From positions 1 through 64,000 of the forward strand of contig JACRCN010000031.1 in the NCBI GenBank assembly GCA_016219005.1: a DNA stretch of 64,000 nt, written 5' to 3'. The notes below the pieces were generated by a model. That model worked only from the letters and a program-made list of their open reading frames with translations. It searched no databases and was not told the origin of the DNA. This document shows positions 44,289 through 53,313 of the stretch, piece after piece. This DNA comes from Deltaproteobacteria bacterium. Its GTDB lineage: Bacteria > Desulfobacterota > Desulfobacteria > Desulfobacterales > SpSt-501. Each line of letters opens with the position of its first letter. The stretch's first letter is position 1. The translations under genes were made by a program, and so were the position numbers.

Positions 44289-45551
44289 TCAGCGAACCAG
44301 CGCCAGGCTCAGCCAGGGCCAATAGGTGATCAGGGCGAGGGCGGCGAGCAGAAGGCCGACGAAGGGAAGGCAGGCCGCGTAGAGCTTGAGCACCGGACGC
44401 TCGAAACGCAGGCCGGCGATGAAAAGATTGATGCCCAGCGGCGGGAGTGAGGCCCCGATTTCCAGGTTGGTGAGGAAGATGATTCCGAGGTGGATGGGGT
44501 CGATCGCGTAGGCCTGGGCGATCGGCGCGATAAGGGGGACCACCACCACCAGGGCCGAGAAGATGCCCATGGTGCAGCCGACACCCAGCAGGAACAAATT
44601 GAGCACCAACAGGAAGACCAGGCGGCTGGCGATGTGCGCCTGGAAGAAATCCAGCATCTGCATGGGAATTTCGGCGTCGATGAGGTAGTTGGTGAGGCCC
44701 ATGGCCGCACCCAGAATGATCAGCACCCCTCCCACCAGCACCATGCTCTGCTGGATGAGCTCCGGGAGCGCCCTCCAGCGGATGTCGCGCAGGATCAGCA
44801 CTTCCACCACGAACACGTACATCGCCGTGATGGCGGCTGCCTCGCTCACGGCGAAGTAGCCGGTGTAGATCCCCCCCAGCACCACCAGCGGCAGCGGCAG
44901 CTCCCAGATGCACTCCCGCGCGGCTGCAAACAGCTCGCCGGCCCGGAATGTTTTACGGGGCACTCGAAGCCGGGCGGCGACGAAGATGCTGTAGGCCGAC
45001 AGCAGCGCCACCAGCAGCGCACCCGGAAGGAGAGCTGCCACGAAGAGCTCTCCGATGCCCACCTTGGCGACGATGGCGTAGACGATCAGCGGCAGGCTGG
45101 GTGGGAAGAGTAACCCCAGGGTCCCCGAGGTGGTGAGCAGTCCCAGGGAAAAGCTCTCCGGGTATTTCCCCCGGCTCATGGCCGGCAGCAAAATTCCGCC
45201 CAGGGCAATGATGGTGAGCCCAGTCGCACCGGTGAGCGCCGTGAAAATGGCGCAGGTCCCCAGGGCGATCACGGACAGCCCGCCGGGCAGCCAGCCGAGC
45301 ATGGCGTCGGCCAGCCGAATCAGGCGGCGCGGGGTGCCGCTTTCCGACAGCAAATAGCCGGCAAAGGTGAACAGGGGGATTGCCACGAGCACCGGCGTGG
45401 TCGCCAGGCGGTGTATTTCGATGATGACGGCGGAAAGATCGATCCCGCTCGCGGAAAACAGATACAGCGCCAACCCGCAGATGACGACGAACACGGGGGT
45501 CCCGATGAGCAACAGCAGGAGGGCGGCGGCCGTGATCAGCAGGGTGGTCAT
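44289..45551 (-). CDS. dctM: TRAP transporter large permease
   Basis: The 420-residue protein has about twelve membrane helices and the DctM pattern (LATTPVLVAIPLFTFAGYLLSESG, LPGGLSVIALGTCAIFTALTGATG, GLLFPPSLPLIVYA). It is the Na+-coupled translocating subunit of a TRAP transporter. Its ATG overlaps the stop of the small-subunit gene (ATGA). Confidence 0.95.
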   Translation of the reverse strand: MTTLLITAAALLLLLIGTPVFVVICGLALYLFSASGIDLSAVIIEIHRLATTPVLVAIPLFTFAGYLLSESGTPRRLIRLADAMLGWLPGGLSVIALGTCAIFTALTGATGLTIIALGGILLPAMSRGKYPESFSLGLLTTSGTLGLLFPPSLPLIVYAIVAKVGIGELFVAALLPGALLVALLSAYSIFVAARLRVPRKTFRAGELFAAARECIWELPLPLVVLGGIYTGYFAVSEAAAITAMYVFVVEVLILRDIRWRALPELIQQSMVLVGGVLIILGAAMGLTNYLIDAEIPMQMLDFFQAHIASRLVFLLVLNLFLLGVGCTMGIFSALVVVVPLIAPIAQAYAIDPIHLGIIFLTNLEIGASLPPLGINLFIAGLRFERPVLKLYAACLPFVGLLLAALALITYWPWLSLALVR

Positions 45552-46054
45552 AGCGGCGCCGCTGTCTCCTGCCGTGCAGCGTCCCGGCGCAGCGCCAGGA
45601 GCGCGCGCAGCAGAAAACGCAGGCTCATGATCGCAAAGGTTGCGGGGATGATCGTCTCCAGAACCCAGGTGGGCAGGTCCAGAAACGTGCGGTTGCCGAT
45701 CTGGGCGTCGTCGCGGACAAACTTCACTGCGGCCCAGGTCATCACGGCGCAGACGCCAACGGCGCACAGCTGGGAAAGGGCTGCCAGATAGCATCTGCCG
45801 CTGGCCGGGGGCCGCAGTCTGATGACCTCGATGGTGATGTGCCGGCCTTCCCGGGTGGCCAGGGAGGCCCCGATGAACCCGATCCACAGCACCAGGTAGC
45901 GCACCAGTGATTCGGACCAGGGCAGGCCGACCCCCATAAGGTTGCGCAACGCGATCTGGGCAAAGGCCACCACGATCATCAACCCCAGGAAAAACACCAT
46001 GAAGGCCTTTTCCAGCCTGCCGAGGGTTTCGTCCAACCGTTCCCAGAATCTCAC
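45548..46054 (-). CDS. dctQ: TRAP transporter small permease
   Basis: A 168-residue protein with four membrane helices and the DctQ pattern (ALRNLMGVGLPWSESLVRYLVLWIGF). It bridges the binding protein and the large permease. It overlaps dctM and the binding-protein gene by four bases each. Confidence 0.92.
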   Translation of the reverse strand: MRFWERLDETLGRLEKAFMVFFLGLMIVVAFAQIALRNLMGVGLPWSESLVRYLVLWIGFIGASLATREGRHITIEVIRLRPPASGRCYLAALSQLCAVGVCAVMTWAAVKFVRDDAQIGNRTFLDLPTWVLETIIPATFAIMSLRFLLRALLALRRDAARQETAAPL

Positions 46055-47076
46055 TTCCTGCCCTCCGCGAAGGCTTTCAGCCAGGAAGACGCCTCCTCCT
46101 TGCTTTTAAGCGAATACTTGTGGCCGGTCTGCTTCTGCATGGCCTTTTCCGAAATGGCCTTGTAGTCGGCAATCTGCGCCTCTCCCGGGGTGAGGAGCTT
46201 GACGCCCTGCTTCTGCATGACAGTGATGGCTTCCTGGTTCTCGGCGCGGATGACCTCCTTCAGCCGGGTCATGTGGCGCTGAAAGACCTCTTTGACCACG
46301 GCCTGGTGCTGAGGGGCAATTTTGTCGAAGGCCTCTTTTTTCGCGACCAGCCCGCCCAGCATGTAATTCAGGGGCGCGTCTGTAATGTACTTTATTCGCG
46401 TGAACCACTGCAGGGCGATGGCGACCGAAGGCGGGGCATAGACCACCTCCACCAGCCCGGTCTGGAGGCCGACTAAAACGTCTGTGATGGACAGCGGCAC
46501 CCCGATGACGCCGGCTTCCTCGAAGATGGCTCTGGCCATGGGGGAGTCGTTCCAAATCCAGACCTTGGCCTTCCTGAGCAGCTCGAGGGTGTCCACCGGG
46601 ACGGTCGACATCAGGTAGGTGAACCCGGCCTCCGACCAGCCCAGCGCCACGTAACCGTTTTTCTCGAGGCCGCTCTTGAAGCCGTCTTCCATCCTGCTGA
46701 CAACGAAGTCCGTCTCGGGGTAGCTCTTGAAAAGAAAGGGGATCTGGAGCACGTCGATCTCGGAGAACATGGAAGCCAGCGAGGCCGAGCTCAGCATGGC
46801 GGCATGGAGCTGTCCGATGTGCATCTTGCGGACCATGTCGCGCTCATCGCCCATGACCCCGCCCGGGTAAATCTTGAACTGGACGGCGTTGCCGGTTTTT
46901 TGCTGGGCTTCGTCGGCGGCGGCCTTGAGCACCTGAACCCACGCACTGCCTTCAGGCGCGAGAGTGGCCAACTTGACGATGACGGGGGACTGGCCCTCTG
47001 CGGATCGGGCGGGCAGCAGGGTGCCGAACAGGAAAAGAACAACCAAAACGGTAGACAGGCATGCCGGGCGGCGCAT
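46051..47076 (-). CDS. dctP: TRAP transporter substrate-binding protein, DctP family
   Basis: The 341-residue protein has a signal peptide (about 1-27) and the DctP signature (IKLATLAPEGSAW-like opening, IYPGGVMGDERDMVRKM, YAPPSVAIALQWF). It would capture an organic acid in the periplasm. The TatT lipoprotein gene ends 13 bases upstream, suggesting a TatT-linked P subunit. Confidence 0.93.
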   Translation of the reverse strand: MRRPACLSTVLVVLFLFGTLLPARSAEGQSPVIVKLATLAPEGSAWVQVLKAAADEAQQKTGNAVQFKIYPGGVMGDERDMVRKMHIGQLHAAMLSSASLASMFSEIDVLQIPFLFKSYPETDFVVSRMEDGFKSGLEKNGYVALGWSEAGFTYLMSTVPVDTLELLRKAKVWIWNDSPMARAIFEEAGVIGVPLSITDVLVGLQTGLVEVVYAPPSVAIALQWFTRIKYITDAPLNYMLGGLVAKKEAFDKIAPQHQAVVKEVFQRHMTRLKEVIRAENQEAITVMQKQGVKLLTPGEAQIADYKAISEKAMQKQTGHKYSLKSKEEASSWLKAFAEGRK

Positions 47077-47089
47077 GGGGGAGTCTCCT

Positions 47090-48034
47090 TTAAAAATACT
47101 CGTCCGTCTTGCCGAGCAGTGCTTCGGCCTTGTGCCGGGCGACGGTGTTGAGCAGTGTCAGTTCCGGGACGGTGTCCGCAGGGGTTTCAAGGACCTTGTT
47201 CAGGACGGAAACGTACAGCTCCTGGTAGAACGCCTTGCGGGCGTAATAGTCCGCGTAGTACACATAGGCCATCAGGAACTTTCCTTGGCCGATTTCAATC
47301 GCTTTCAGGAAATGCTGTTTGGAAAGTTCGAGGCTGCCGCCGGCCACCTGGGGTCGGGAGGCGTAAAGAACCCCCATGAAGATGTGCGGCCCACCGTAAT
47401 AGTAGGTCTCATCCAGGGTCAGCGACCGGCGTATGAGGGCTTCCACGCGCGGCAGCTCCGCTACGGCGGCGATGGAATTGGCGTGAGCGGCGATCCAGTT
47501 GCCCCAGCAAGAGGCGGACCAGAACACATAAGGCACGTCGGATCGGGTTGTTTGACCGACCCGCCGCTCGAATTCGGCAAAGGGTGCCGTGAGGGGTGCT
47601 GAAATTCCGCGTTGCACGAGGGCTTGCAGGGCATAGGTCTTGGCCCGCAGCAGCAGCACGTCGCGAAATGCCGTGTCATCGGCGCCGACGAAGGCCGTGG
47701 CATAGGAAGCGTAGGCCTGGGCGGCGGCCAGCAGCAGCCGTTCGTTGTCGGGCCAGCCTTCCACCATGCCGTCCATGAGCATCAGGTAGGCCGGCATGCC
47801 CTCGCGGACCAGCCGCAGGTCGGATTGCTTGTAGGACGCCTTGGCGACGTCCTCCATCAGCGCGGCGGCGCCAACGACGGTCATTTTCTTGTGCACGCCG
47901 CATCCAGCCGGCAGCAACAGCATGACGGTCAGAACACATGCCCGCGCCCAGAAGCCGACCAGGTTGAGCTTGAGAAATTTCTGCCCGCAACCGGTGCCAT
48001 GATAGGGTGGGAGAGAAAGTAGTAATTGCTTCAT
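47090..48034 (-). CDS. TRAP-associated TatT-family lipoprotein
   Basis: The product has a lipobox (LLLPAGC) and an all-helical, TPR-like body, fitting the TatT family (T component; Treponema Tp0956 is the characterised member). Tp0956 trimerises and binds the P subunit Tp0957; its pore may serve hydrophobic ligands. Here the gene is directly upstream of dctPQM, the same order. The start is uncertain: the ATG at 48034 leaves an unusually long stretch before the lipobox and has no clear ribosome-binding site. Confidence 0.8.
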   Translation of the reverse strand: MKQLLLSLPPYHGTGCGQKFLKLNLVGFWARACVLTVMLLLPAGCGVHKKMTVVGAAALMEDVAKASYKQSDLRLVREGMPAYLMLMDGMVEGWPDNERLLLAAAQAYASYATAFVGADDTAFRDVLLLRAKTYALQALVQRGISAPLTAPFAEFERRVGQTTRSDVPYVFWSASCWGNWIAAHANSIAAVAELPRVEALIRRSLTLDETYYYGGPHIFMGVLYASRPQVAGGSLELSKQHFLKAIEIGQGKFLMAYVYYADYYARKAFYQELYVSVLNKVLETPADTVPELTLLNTVARHKAEALLGKTDEYF

Positions 48035-48236
48035 CGAAGGGGCGCTGCCTCGGTCGGTTGGTGTCTTCAAGCCCGGGGTCGTCTTGCCGGCACCGGGATA
48101 GGATGTCCCTGCGCTCAAATTATCAAAGTATAGAAGAGCAACGCCCGCGGGTCAAGCGGAAAGGGCATTCGGGTCGGCGTAAACCGAGTTCTAACTTTAC
48201 AGCCGCAAGGCCGTGGAGCCGCTCGCGAAAAAAAAT

Positions 48237-48259
48237 GGCAGGATGGATTCCATCCTGCC
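48237..48259 (-). terminator. intrinsic terminator of the small lipoprotein gene
   Basis: A perfect 10-bp stem GGCAGGATGG / CCATCCTGCC with an ATT loop is followed, on the minus strand, by ATTTTTTTT. It lies 47 bases after the gene's stop. Confidence 0.9.
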
Positions 48260-48305
48260 GTTTTGCAGCTATCCGGGTTGAACTGAGAGTGACGCGTGGC
48301 CGAGC

Positions 48306-48512
48306 TTATTTAGCCGGGATGTAAGGAATCTCCTTGCCCCACCAGCCCTGCTCGGCGGACTTCTTGGCATCCGTAGGCGAGGTCTTGTCGTAGCCCCACC
48401 AGCTGTAAGCCACATGGTCGTTAGTTTTGAACACAGAATCGTGTTTGTAGAACTCAGAGGTGCAACCAGCAATCAGCATGGCCGCGGCAAGCAGCAGTAA
48501 TAGTTTTTTCAT
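48306..48512 (-). CDS. small lipoprotein
   Basis: The 68-residue lipoprotein (lipobox LIAGC, Cys17) has a mature part of about 52 residues with several Trp and Lys (YSWWGYDKTSPTDAKKS). It has no known family here. The unit is compact: promoter, AAAAGGAGGAA ribosome-binding site and a strong terminator, suggesting high expression and a structural role like Lpp or small envelope lipoproteins. Confidence 0.85.
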   Translation of the reverse strand: MKKLLLLLAAAMLIAGCTSEFYKHDSVFKTNDHVAYSWWGYDKTSPTDAKKSAEQGWWGKEIPYIPAK

Positions 48513-48901
48513 TTTTCAATTCCTCCTTTTGGGGTGTTAAATAGTGCGGATCCTCAATGTCCGGCCGGTCTATTATAATCACCGTTTTGCATTTGTCCAT
48601 AAAAAAAAGAAGAAAAGTAATGAATCGGCGATAGCGGACCCACCTACCGGGCGGCGGCAGTCTGCCGCTTGTTCCTGTCTCAATCCAACCCGCTGAAAAA
48701 TAACATTTTTATTTGCCACCAGCGCCTCCAGGATCCCTCGTCGACAGAAGAACACTTCTTCGAACCTATATCTCCATATGTGGCCTCACCTGGCGGTGTT
48801 CTCTATTCGGGAGGGGCCTCACGCTAGAAACTCAAGTTCCCGGACGATTCGTCCGATACCATAAACCATAGACCCATCTTTAACTTCCACACAGGAACTC
48901 C
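48513..48901. other. intergenic stretch without a gene
   Basis: This 389-base divergent gap contains the small lipoprotein promoter at its left end. No convincing coding frame is visible in the rest, and only a weak promoter for the protease gene could be present. Confidence 0.5.
48572..48599 (-). promoter_or_regulatory. predicted promoter of the small lipoprotein gene
   Basis: On the minus strand TGGACA (48594-48599) and a perfect TATAAT (48572-48577) are spaced by 16 bases, about 55-60 bases upstream of the gene's start. Confidence 0.8.
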
Positions 48902-50083
48902 ATGGCGGGCCCCAACTGCGCCAAAACGATCAAGCGTCCAAAGGCCGTATTCGCGGTTGTGATCGTGCTATGCCTGTGCTGGGGCTGCAGCAGCCCGGGG
49001 GCCACAGTGTCCTCCTCAGGGACGCGTGGTGAACGCATGACGCAGTTGCTGATTTTTGAGACACACCGGGAACAGTCCGCCATCGCCCGGCGCAGCACAG
49101 TTTATCGGGAGCCGCACCTGGAGCAGCATCTTGAGCGGATGCTTGTCCGGCTGATGCCCACCAAGGCGCCGGAAGGGACAATCCCGCGAGTGGTCTTGAT
49201 CAGCGATCACGGTCTCAATGCCTATTCTTTCCCGGACGGGGCAATCTACATTCACACGGGGCTTCTATCTCACCTTGAAAATGAAGCGGAGCTGGCATTG
49301 CTGCTGGCCCACGAATTGGCCCACGTAACCGGCCGGCATGCCTTGCGCGTGCTGGCGGCGATCCCGGCGGATACCGATGTGACCGTTTTTGATCGGGCGC
49401 TGTCGGACTCCATGTCCTGGTTTCATGACATGGTAGCGCCGAAGGAACTTGCCTATCCGTCGGAACGACTGTCGAGTCTTAGGAGGAGCCTGGAACAGGA
49501 GGCCGACCGGGTTGGCCTTGACATGGTGATCAAGGCCATCTATGATCCCTATGAAGCGCTTGAAATCTTTGGGCATTTAAGGGAAGGCGACGGTAAGGGC
49601 ACCGGGGCGGATCGGGCGGCTGCCCTCCTTGAGGCGTTGACCCCGATCGATTCGGCGCCGGGCCGTTTGACGGACCGCCGCAGTTTCGGAAAACATCTCC
49701 AGCAGTTGCTGTTAGACCAAGCCAGACTCGAGCTGCGACAGGGCCGATGGCACGAAGCCTTACGCTGCGCCCGTCGTCTGGTTCGGGACGCGCCGTCCCA
49801 TGCCAGCGGCTATTTCCTGCTGGGGGAAATATTAAGGCAACGCAACGAAGCGGGGGATACTCCGCAGGCCCTCTCCCATTATTTTCAAGCCGTCGTCTTT
49901 GACCCATCCTTGCCGGGACCCCACAAGGCGATCGGTCTCATTTATCTCGAACAGGGTCAGGCCCGTCTGGCCAAAAGCTTTTTCGAAAACGCCCTGGCCC
50001 TGGCTCCACATTCACACGACAACGAATACATCCGCAGCTATTTAACCCAGTGCATCATCAAGATCGAAGGAGAAGACTTATGA
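48902..50083 (+). CDS. M48-family metalloprotease lipoprotein with TPR repeats
   Basis: The 393-residue protein has a lipoprotein signal ending at Cys29. The M48 zinc motif is H137-E-L-A-H141, with the third ligand Glu in LEQEADRVGL. About three TPR-like repeats follow (about 285-390). This matches BepA/LoiP-type periplasmic proteases that degrade or help assemble outer-membrane proteins. AGGA precedes the ATG. It overlaps the next gene by four bases (ATGA). Confidence 0.9.
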   Translation: MAGPNCAKTIKRPKAVFAVVIVLCLCWGCSSPGATVSSSGTRGERMTQLLIFETHREQSAIARRSTVYREPHLEQHLERMLVRLMPTKAPEGTIPRVVLISDHGLNAYSFPDGAIYIHTGLLSHLENEAELALLLAHELAHVTGRHALRVLAAIPADTDVTVFDRALSDSMSWFHDMVAPKELAYPSERLSSLRRSLEQEADRVGLDMVIKAIYDPYEALEIFGHLREGDGKGTGADRAAALLEALTPIDSAPGRLTDRRSFGKHLQQLLLDQARLELRQGRWHEALRCARRLVRDAPSHASGYFLLGEILRQRNEAGDTPQALSHYFQAVVFDPSLPGPHKAIGLIYLEQGQARLAKSFFENALALAPHSHDNEYIRSYLTQCIIKIEGEDL

Positions 50084-50619
50084 AACCTCGTTTTTGGATC
50101 TGCGTCATCCTCTTGGCCCTGCTCGCGTCCTGTGCCCACGGCGGCGGTAAACCCCCGTTGACGTTCAACGCGGCGGTACCGGAGGGTTGGAAACAAATCG
50201 CTACCGATGACACCATGATGTTCATGACCAAGGACGGGGGCTACAAGCAGTTTGTGCTCATCCGGGAGCGCCCTCTGGCCGAGCCGTTTCAGTTCACCAA
50301 TAAGAGGTTGCAGCCAGGCATGCTGCCGGAGGCGGCAGCGCAAATCATCGCCAATGAGATCCTGGCCGACAGCAACATCCACAATTTCAGCGTGACGGAA
50401 AACATACCCGCCCGGATCGCCGGCAACAGCGGCTTCAAGCTGGCCTTCGTTTACACGGATGCCGACGGGTACATCTTCAAAACACTCTATTACGGGTTCA
50501 TCAAAGGCGACACCTTCTACAACATACGCTACGGCGCCTCCGAGGAAGAGTATTTTCAAAAGGACCTGAAGACCTTCGAGGAGGTGTTCAAAAGCTTCAA
50601 TCTCGTCGCGGCGAAGTAG
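50080..50619 (+). CDS. small lipoprotein coupled to the M48 protease
   Basis: The 179-residue product has a lipobox (LLASC, Cys18) and a beta-rich mature domain (FNAAVPEGWKQIATDDTMMFM, then GFKLAFVYTDADGY and ADSNIHNFSV). The domain recalls small periplasmic proteins of PsbP/DUF-like fold, but I cannot name the family. The ATG overlaps the protease stop, so the two are translationally coupled and may act together. Confidence 0.8.
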   Translation: MKPRFWICVILLALLASCAHGGGKPPLTFNAAVPEGWKQIATDDTMMFMTKDGGYKQFVLIRERPLAEPFQFTNKRLQPGMLPEAAAQIIANEILADSNIHNFSVTENIPARIAGNSGFKLAFVYTDADGYIFKTLYYGFIKGDTFYNIRYGASEEEYFQKDLKTFEEVFKSFNLVAAK

Positions 50620-50654
50620 CAGGCCGGGCAAGATCCCCGGCGCGTCATCCTTCG

Positions 50655-50682
50655 CCCCCCTTTGTGCAAAGAGGATGGGGGG
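50655..50682. repeat. C-run/G-run hairpin repeat
   Basis: CCCCCC TTTGTGCAAA GAGGAT GGGGGG forms a short hairpin between two convergent genes. It resembles the inner hairpin of the element at 22206-22287, and here it could end transcripts from either side. Confidence 0.5.
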
Positions 50683-50715
50683 AACCTGATTTAATTGATG
50701 AAGAGCTCAGGCTCC

Positions 50716-52047
50716 TCATTTCTTGGTCGGTTCGAAGAAGTGCGCGATGTGGTTGCGGTACTGCGCGGCGACGTCGCGGTTGTGGACCACGAACATGTCG
50801 CCGTCGAGGGTGGTGACGGGGCGCTCGGTGGCGGTGAACACCTCGAAGGTGCGGTTAATCACCTCGTCGGCCGACATGATCTGGTGATGGTAGCCCAACA
50901 CGTAGTGCAGGTCGACCCGCTGCTTCTGGCGTCCCCACGCCAGGTGCCTCAGGTGGTCCCGGATATCGTCGATTTTCTCGCGCATGATGCGTAGGGGCAG
51001 GCGGTTGAAGCTCTCGTCGAAAGCTGAAAAATAGATGTTGGCCGGAAACACCGGCTGCAGCCCCAGCACCTGCTCGAAGGTCTCCTTGGCATAAGTGTGC
51101 GCGGCGAACTTGATTTTTGTCCCGAGCACATCTCCCTTCAAGGGCCTGGTGTCTATTTTGCGGGGCTCCCCGAACTTGATGGAGAGGCTGACCTTGCGCT
51201 TGTCGGCCAGAAACCGGTGGACGACGTAGCCTATGTCTTTGAGATAGATCTCCTGCGGGTTCACGCCGGCCTCGTGCATCCGGGTCAGTTCCTGGAAATT
51301 TTCGTCTTCCATCACACGCTCGTAAGCGATGTTCACATCCACGATGTAAACGTCGACACCCGTGTCCAGCGAGGCCTCGATGTCCATTTGAAAGGGCAGG
51401 TGGTGGAAGCCGTCGATTTTCCCGGTGTAGGTCCGGCCGGTCTTGACCTCGTCCAACTTCAGCAGGTCCAGCAGGCTGGACCGGACGGTGGAAAACCCGG
51501 GAAACGTGAGGTACATTTCCTTTTCCATGACGAGATGCTGGCGGTAGGCCCGGGTGAGAGAGAGAGTCTCTTTACGGCCGAGTTTGATCTCCTCCCCGTT
51601 GGGCTGGGTTAAGGCCACCGGCTTGCGGAACACCTTGAAGGCCCCGCGTCGGGTGAGGTAGTGCGCAACGCTCAGGGGGCTGGCCGCCTGCGGGTTTTGG
51701 TGGAAAGAAGATCCCAGGAGTTTGGGCAACAGATCCCGGAAGATATCGATGTCGTCCAGAAAAAGGTTGCTGCCGCCCTCGATCAGAACCCGCAGGCCGT
51801 GCTCCCGGAAGAGCACGGCCAGCAGGATGAAATCGGCTTCACTGAGGTGGTTCGGCTTGAAGGTGACGGCACAGCCGGGGTTTTCCCGGCGGAAGCGCTT
51901 GATCGCCTCCAGCCCCACCACCCGCATGTTGAACGAGTTGCCCCGGGCCAGATTATAGATCAGGGTTTCGAGCGGGCCGATTTCCCGATAGTCGTGCGCC
52001 ATCAGGTGGAACATCGACTGCATCTTGTCGTAGAGATTTTTTTTCAT
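50716..52047 (-). CDS. acyltransferase, PlsB/PlsC superfamily
   Basis: The 443-residue protein carries a glycerol-phosphate acyltransferase-type catalytic motif NH67-LSEA-D72 (HxxxxD). The later conserved blocks include LIEGGSNLFLDD and TFPGFSTVRSS. The length and lack of membrane helices resemble PlsB-type or related acyltransferases more than short PlsC. Its probable role is phospholipid or other acyl-ester synthesis at the inner membrane. The exact acceptor is uncertain. Confidence 0.82.
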   Translation of the reverse strand: MKKNLYDKMQSMFHLMAHDYREIGPLETLIYNLARGNSFNMRVVGLEAIKRFRRENPGCAVTFKPNHLSEADFILLAVLFREHGLRVLIEGGSNLFLDDIDIFRDLLPKLLGSSFHQNPQAASPLSVAHYLTRRGAFKVFRKPVALTQPNGEEIKLGRKETLSLTRAYRQHLVMEKEMYLTFPGFSTVRSSLLDLLKLDEVKTGRTYTGKIDGFHHLPFQMDIEASLDTGVDVYIVDVNIAYERVMEDENFQELTRMHEAGVNPQEIYLKDIGYVVHRFLADKRKVSLSIKFGEPRKIDTRPLKGDVLGTKIKFAAHTYAKETFEQVLGLQPVFPANIYFSAFDESFNRLPLRIMREKIDDIRDHLRHLAWGRQKQRVDLHYVLGYHHQIMSADEVINRTFEVFTATERPVTTLDGDMFVVHNRDVAAQYRNHIAHFFEPTKK

Positions 52048-52376
52048 GCCTGCCGCCGGGGTCTATGTTCGGGGGGCGCCGCCGGTATCGAAGCGGCAAA
52101 TCGACGCGAATATAACACCCCTGTGGATTGAAATCAAATCAGAGGGTTCAGCGATAGCACGGGCAGCCCGGGGTGCGATGGATGGGGACCGCTGGCGGTC
52201 GCCTTCCCAGAGGCGATGAAGATGAGATCGGGAACGACATTTTGGCCTCCGGTGAGCCGCCTGATCGCTTCCGTAGCCCGGGTGGCCGCGACGGCGACAG
52301 GGACTGCGGGGAAAACGGGCGAAGAGCCGCTGGCAGAATCGGTCGTATCGGGAGGTCCGGGAAGAGACAGTGACGG
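52048..52376. other. intergenic stretch without a gene
   Basis: This 329-base gap lies between the acyltransferase start and the BKACE stop. I translated both strands and saw only low-complexity Arg/Pro/Ser-rich frames with no start or family resemblance. Confidence 0.5.
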
Positions 52377-53297
52377 TTAGAAATTCACCTGATCAAGCCC
52401 TTTTAAACCCAGGATTCCCCTAGCTTCATCAGGGGTTGCCGGCTCGATCCCCAATTCTCGGGCGATCTTTACTATCTTGGCCACCTGCTCGGCGCTGCTC
52501 TTGGCTAGAACCCCCTTGGCAACGTAAAGACTGTCCTCAAGGCCGACGCGGGCGTGCCCTCCCATGATGAGCGATCCCGTGCACATGGGCATCTGGTGGC
52601 GCCCGGCGGCGCAGACGGAAAACTGGAATTCGCCGATCTGCCTTCGGGCCGTATCGACGAGGAACACGAGGTTTTCAAGGCTGGCTGGAATCCCGCCAAG
52701 GATGCCCATGACGAACTGCAGATAGACCGGCCGTTTGGCGATGCCTTTCTGGAGCAGAAAGGCCAGGTTGTTGATCATTCCCGCGTCGTAGATTTCGAAT
52801 TCCGGCTTCGCGCCGTTGCCGTAGATAATATCCAGGTACTGGCGCATCGTCCTGAAGGTGTTGGGGAAGATGAAGTCCTCCGTCCCTTCGAGGTACGGTT
52901 TTTCCCAGTCGTATTTCCATTGCGAAACCTGACCCGCGATATGAAACAGGGCAAAATTGAGTGATCCGGCGTTCAGGGACGTCAACTCGGGCTTCAGGTT
53001 CGAGGCGACCCGGACCCGGTTTTCCACCGGTTCGCCGAGCTTTCCCCCGGTTGTGAAGCACAGGATGATATTGCAGCGCCGTCTCACCTCCTCGGCGATT
53101 TCCCGGTAGATGGCCTGGTCCGCGTTGGGTAACCCCGTCTTGGGGTCTCTGACGTGGACATGCGCCACGGCACCGCCGGCTTCATGCACCCGGACCGCTT
53201 CCTCAATCAATTGCTGCGGGGTGACCGGCAGGTAGGGTGACATGCTGGGGGTGTGAATGGCGCCGGTTAATGCAGCGGTGAAGATTCGTTTGTTCAT
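52377..53297 (-). CDS. beta-keto acid cleavage enzyme (BKACE, DUF849 family)
   Basis: The 306-residue TIM-barrel protein shows the BKACE pattern: AALTGAIHTPSMSPYLPVTP, the zinc site HVHVRD, and FTTGGK. BKACE enzymes cleave a beta-keto acid with acetyl-CoA to give acetoacetate and an acyl-CoA. It is the last gene of a minus-strand operon with a 3-hydroxyacyl-CoA dehydrogenase and a Liv transporter. The substrate cannot be inferred from sequence alone. Confidence 0.93.
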   Translation of the reverse strand: MNKRIFTAALTGAIHTPSMSPYLPVTPQQLIEEAVRVHEAGGAVAHVHVRDPKTGLPNADQAIYREIAEEVRRRCNIILCFTTGGKLGEPVENRVRVASNLKPELTSLNAGSLNFALFHIAGQVSQWKYDWEKPYLEGTEDFIFPNTFRTMRQYLDIIYGNGAKPEFEIYDAGMINNLAFLLQKGIAKRPVYLQFVMGILGGIPASLENLVFLVDTARRQIGEFQFSVCAAGRHQMPMCTGSLIMGGHARVGLEDSLYVAKGVLAKSSAEQVAKIVKIARELGIEPATPDEARGILGLKGLDQVNF

Positions 53298-53313
53298 GAT
53301 TGTTTCCCGTTTT

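Noticed and set aside
52173-52373. A 66-codon plus-strand ORF in the gap before the BKACE gene
   Set aside because: The product is Gly/Arg-rich, without a start signal or family.
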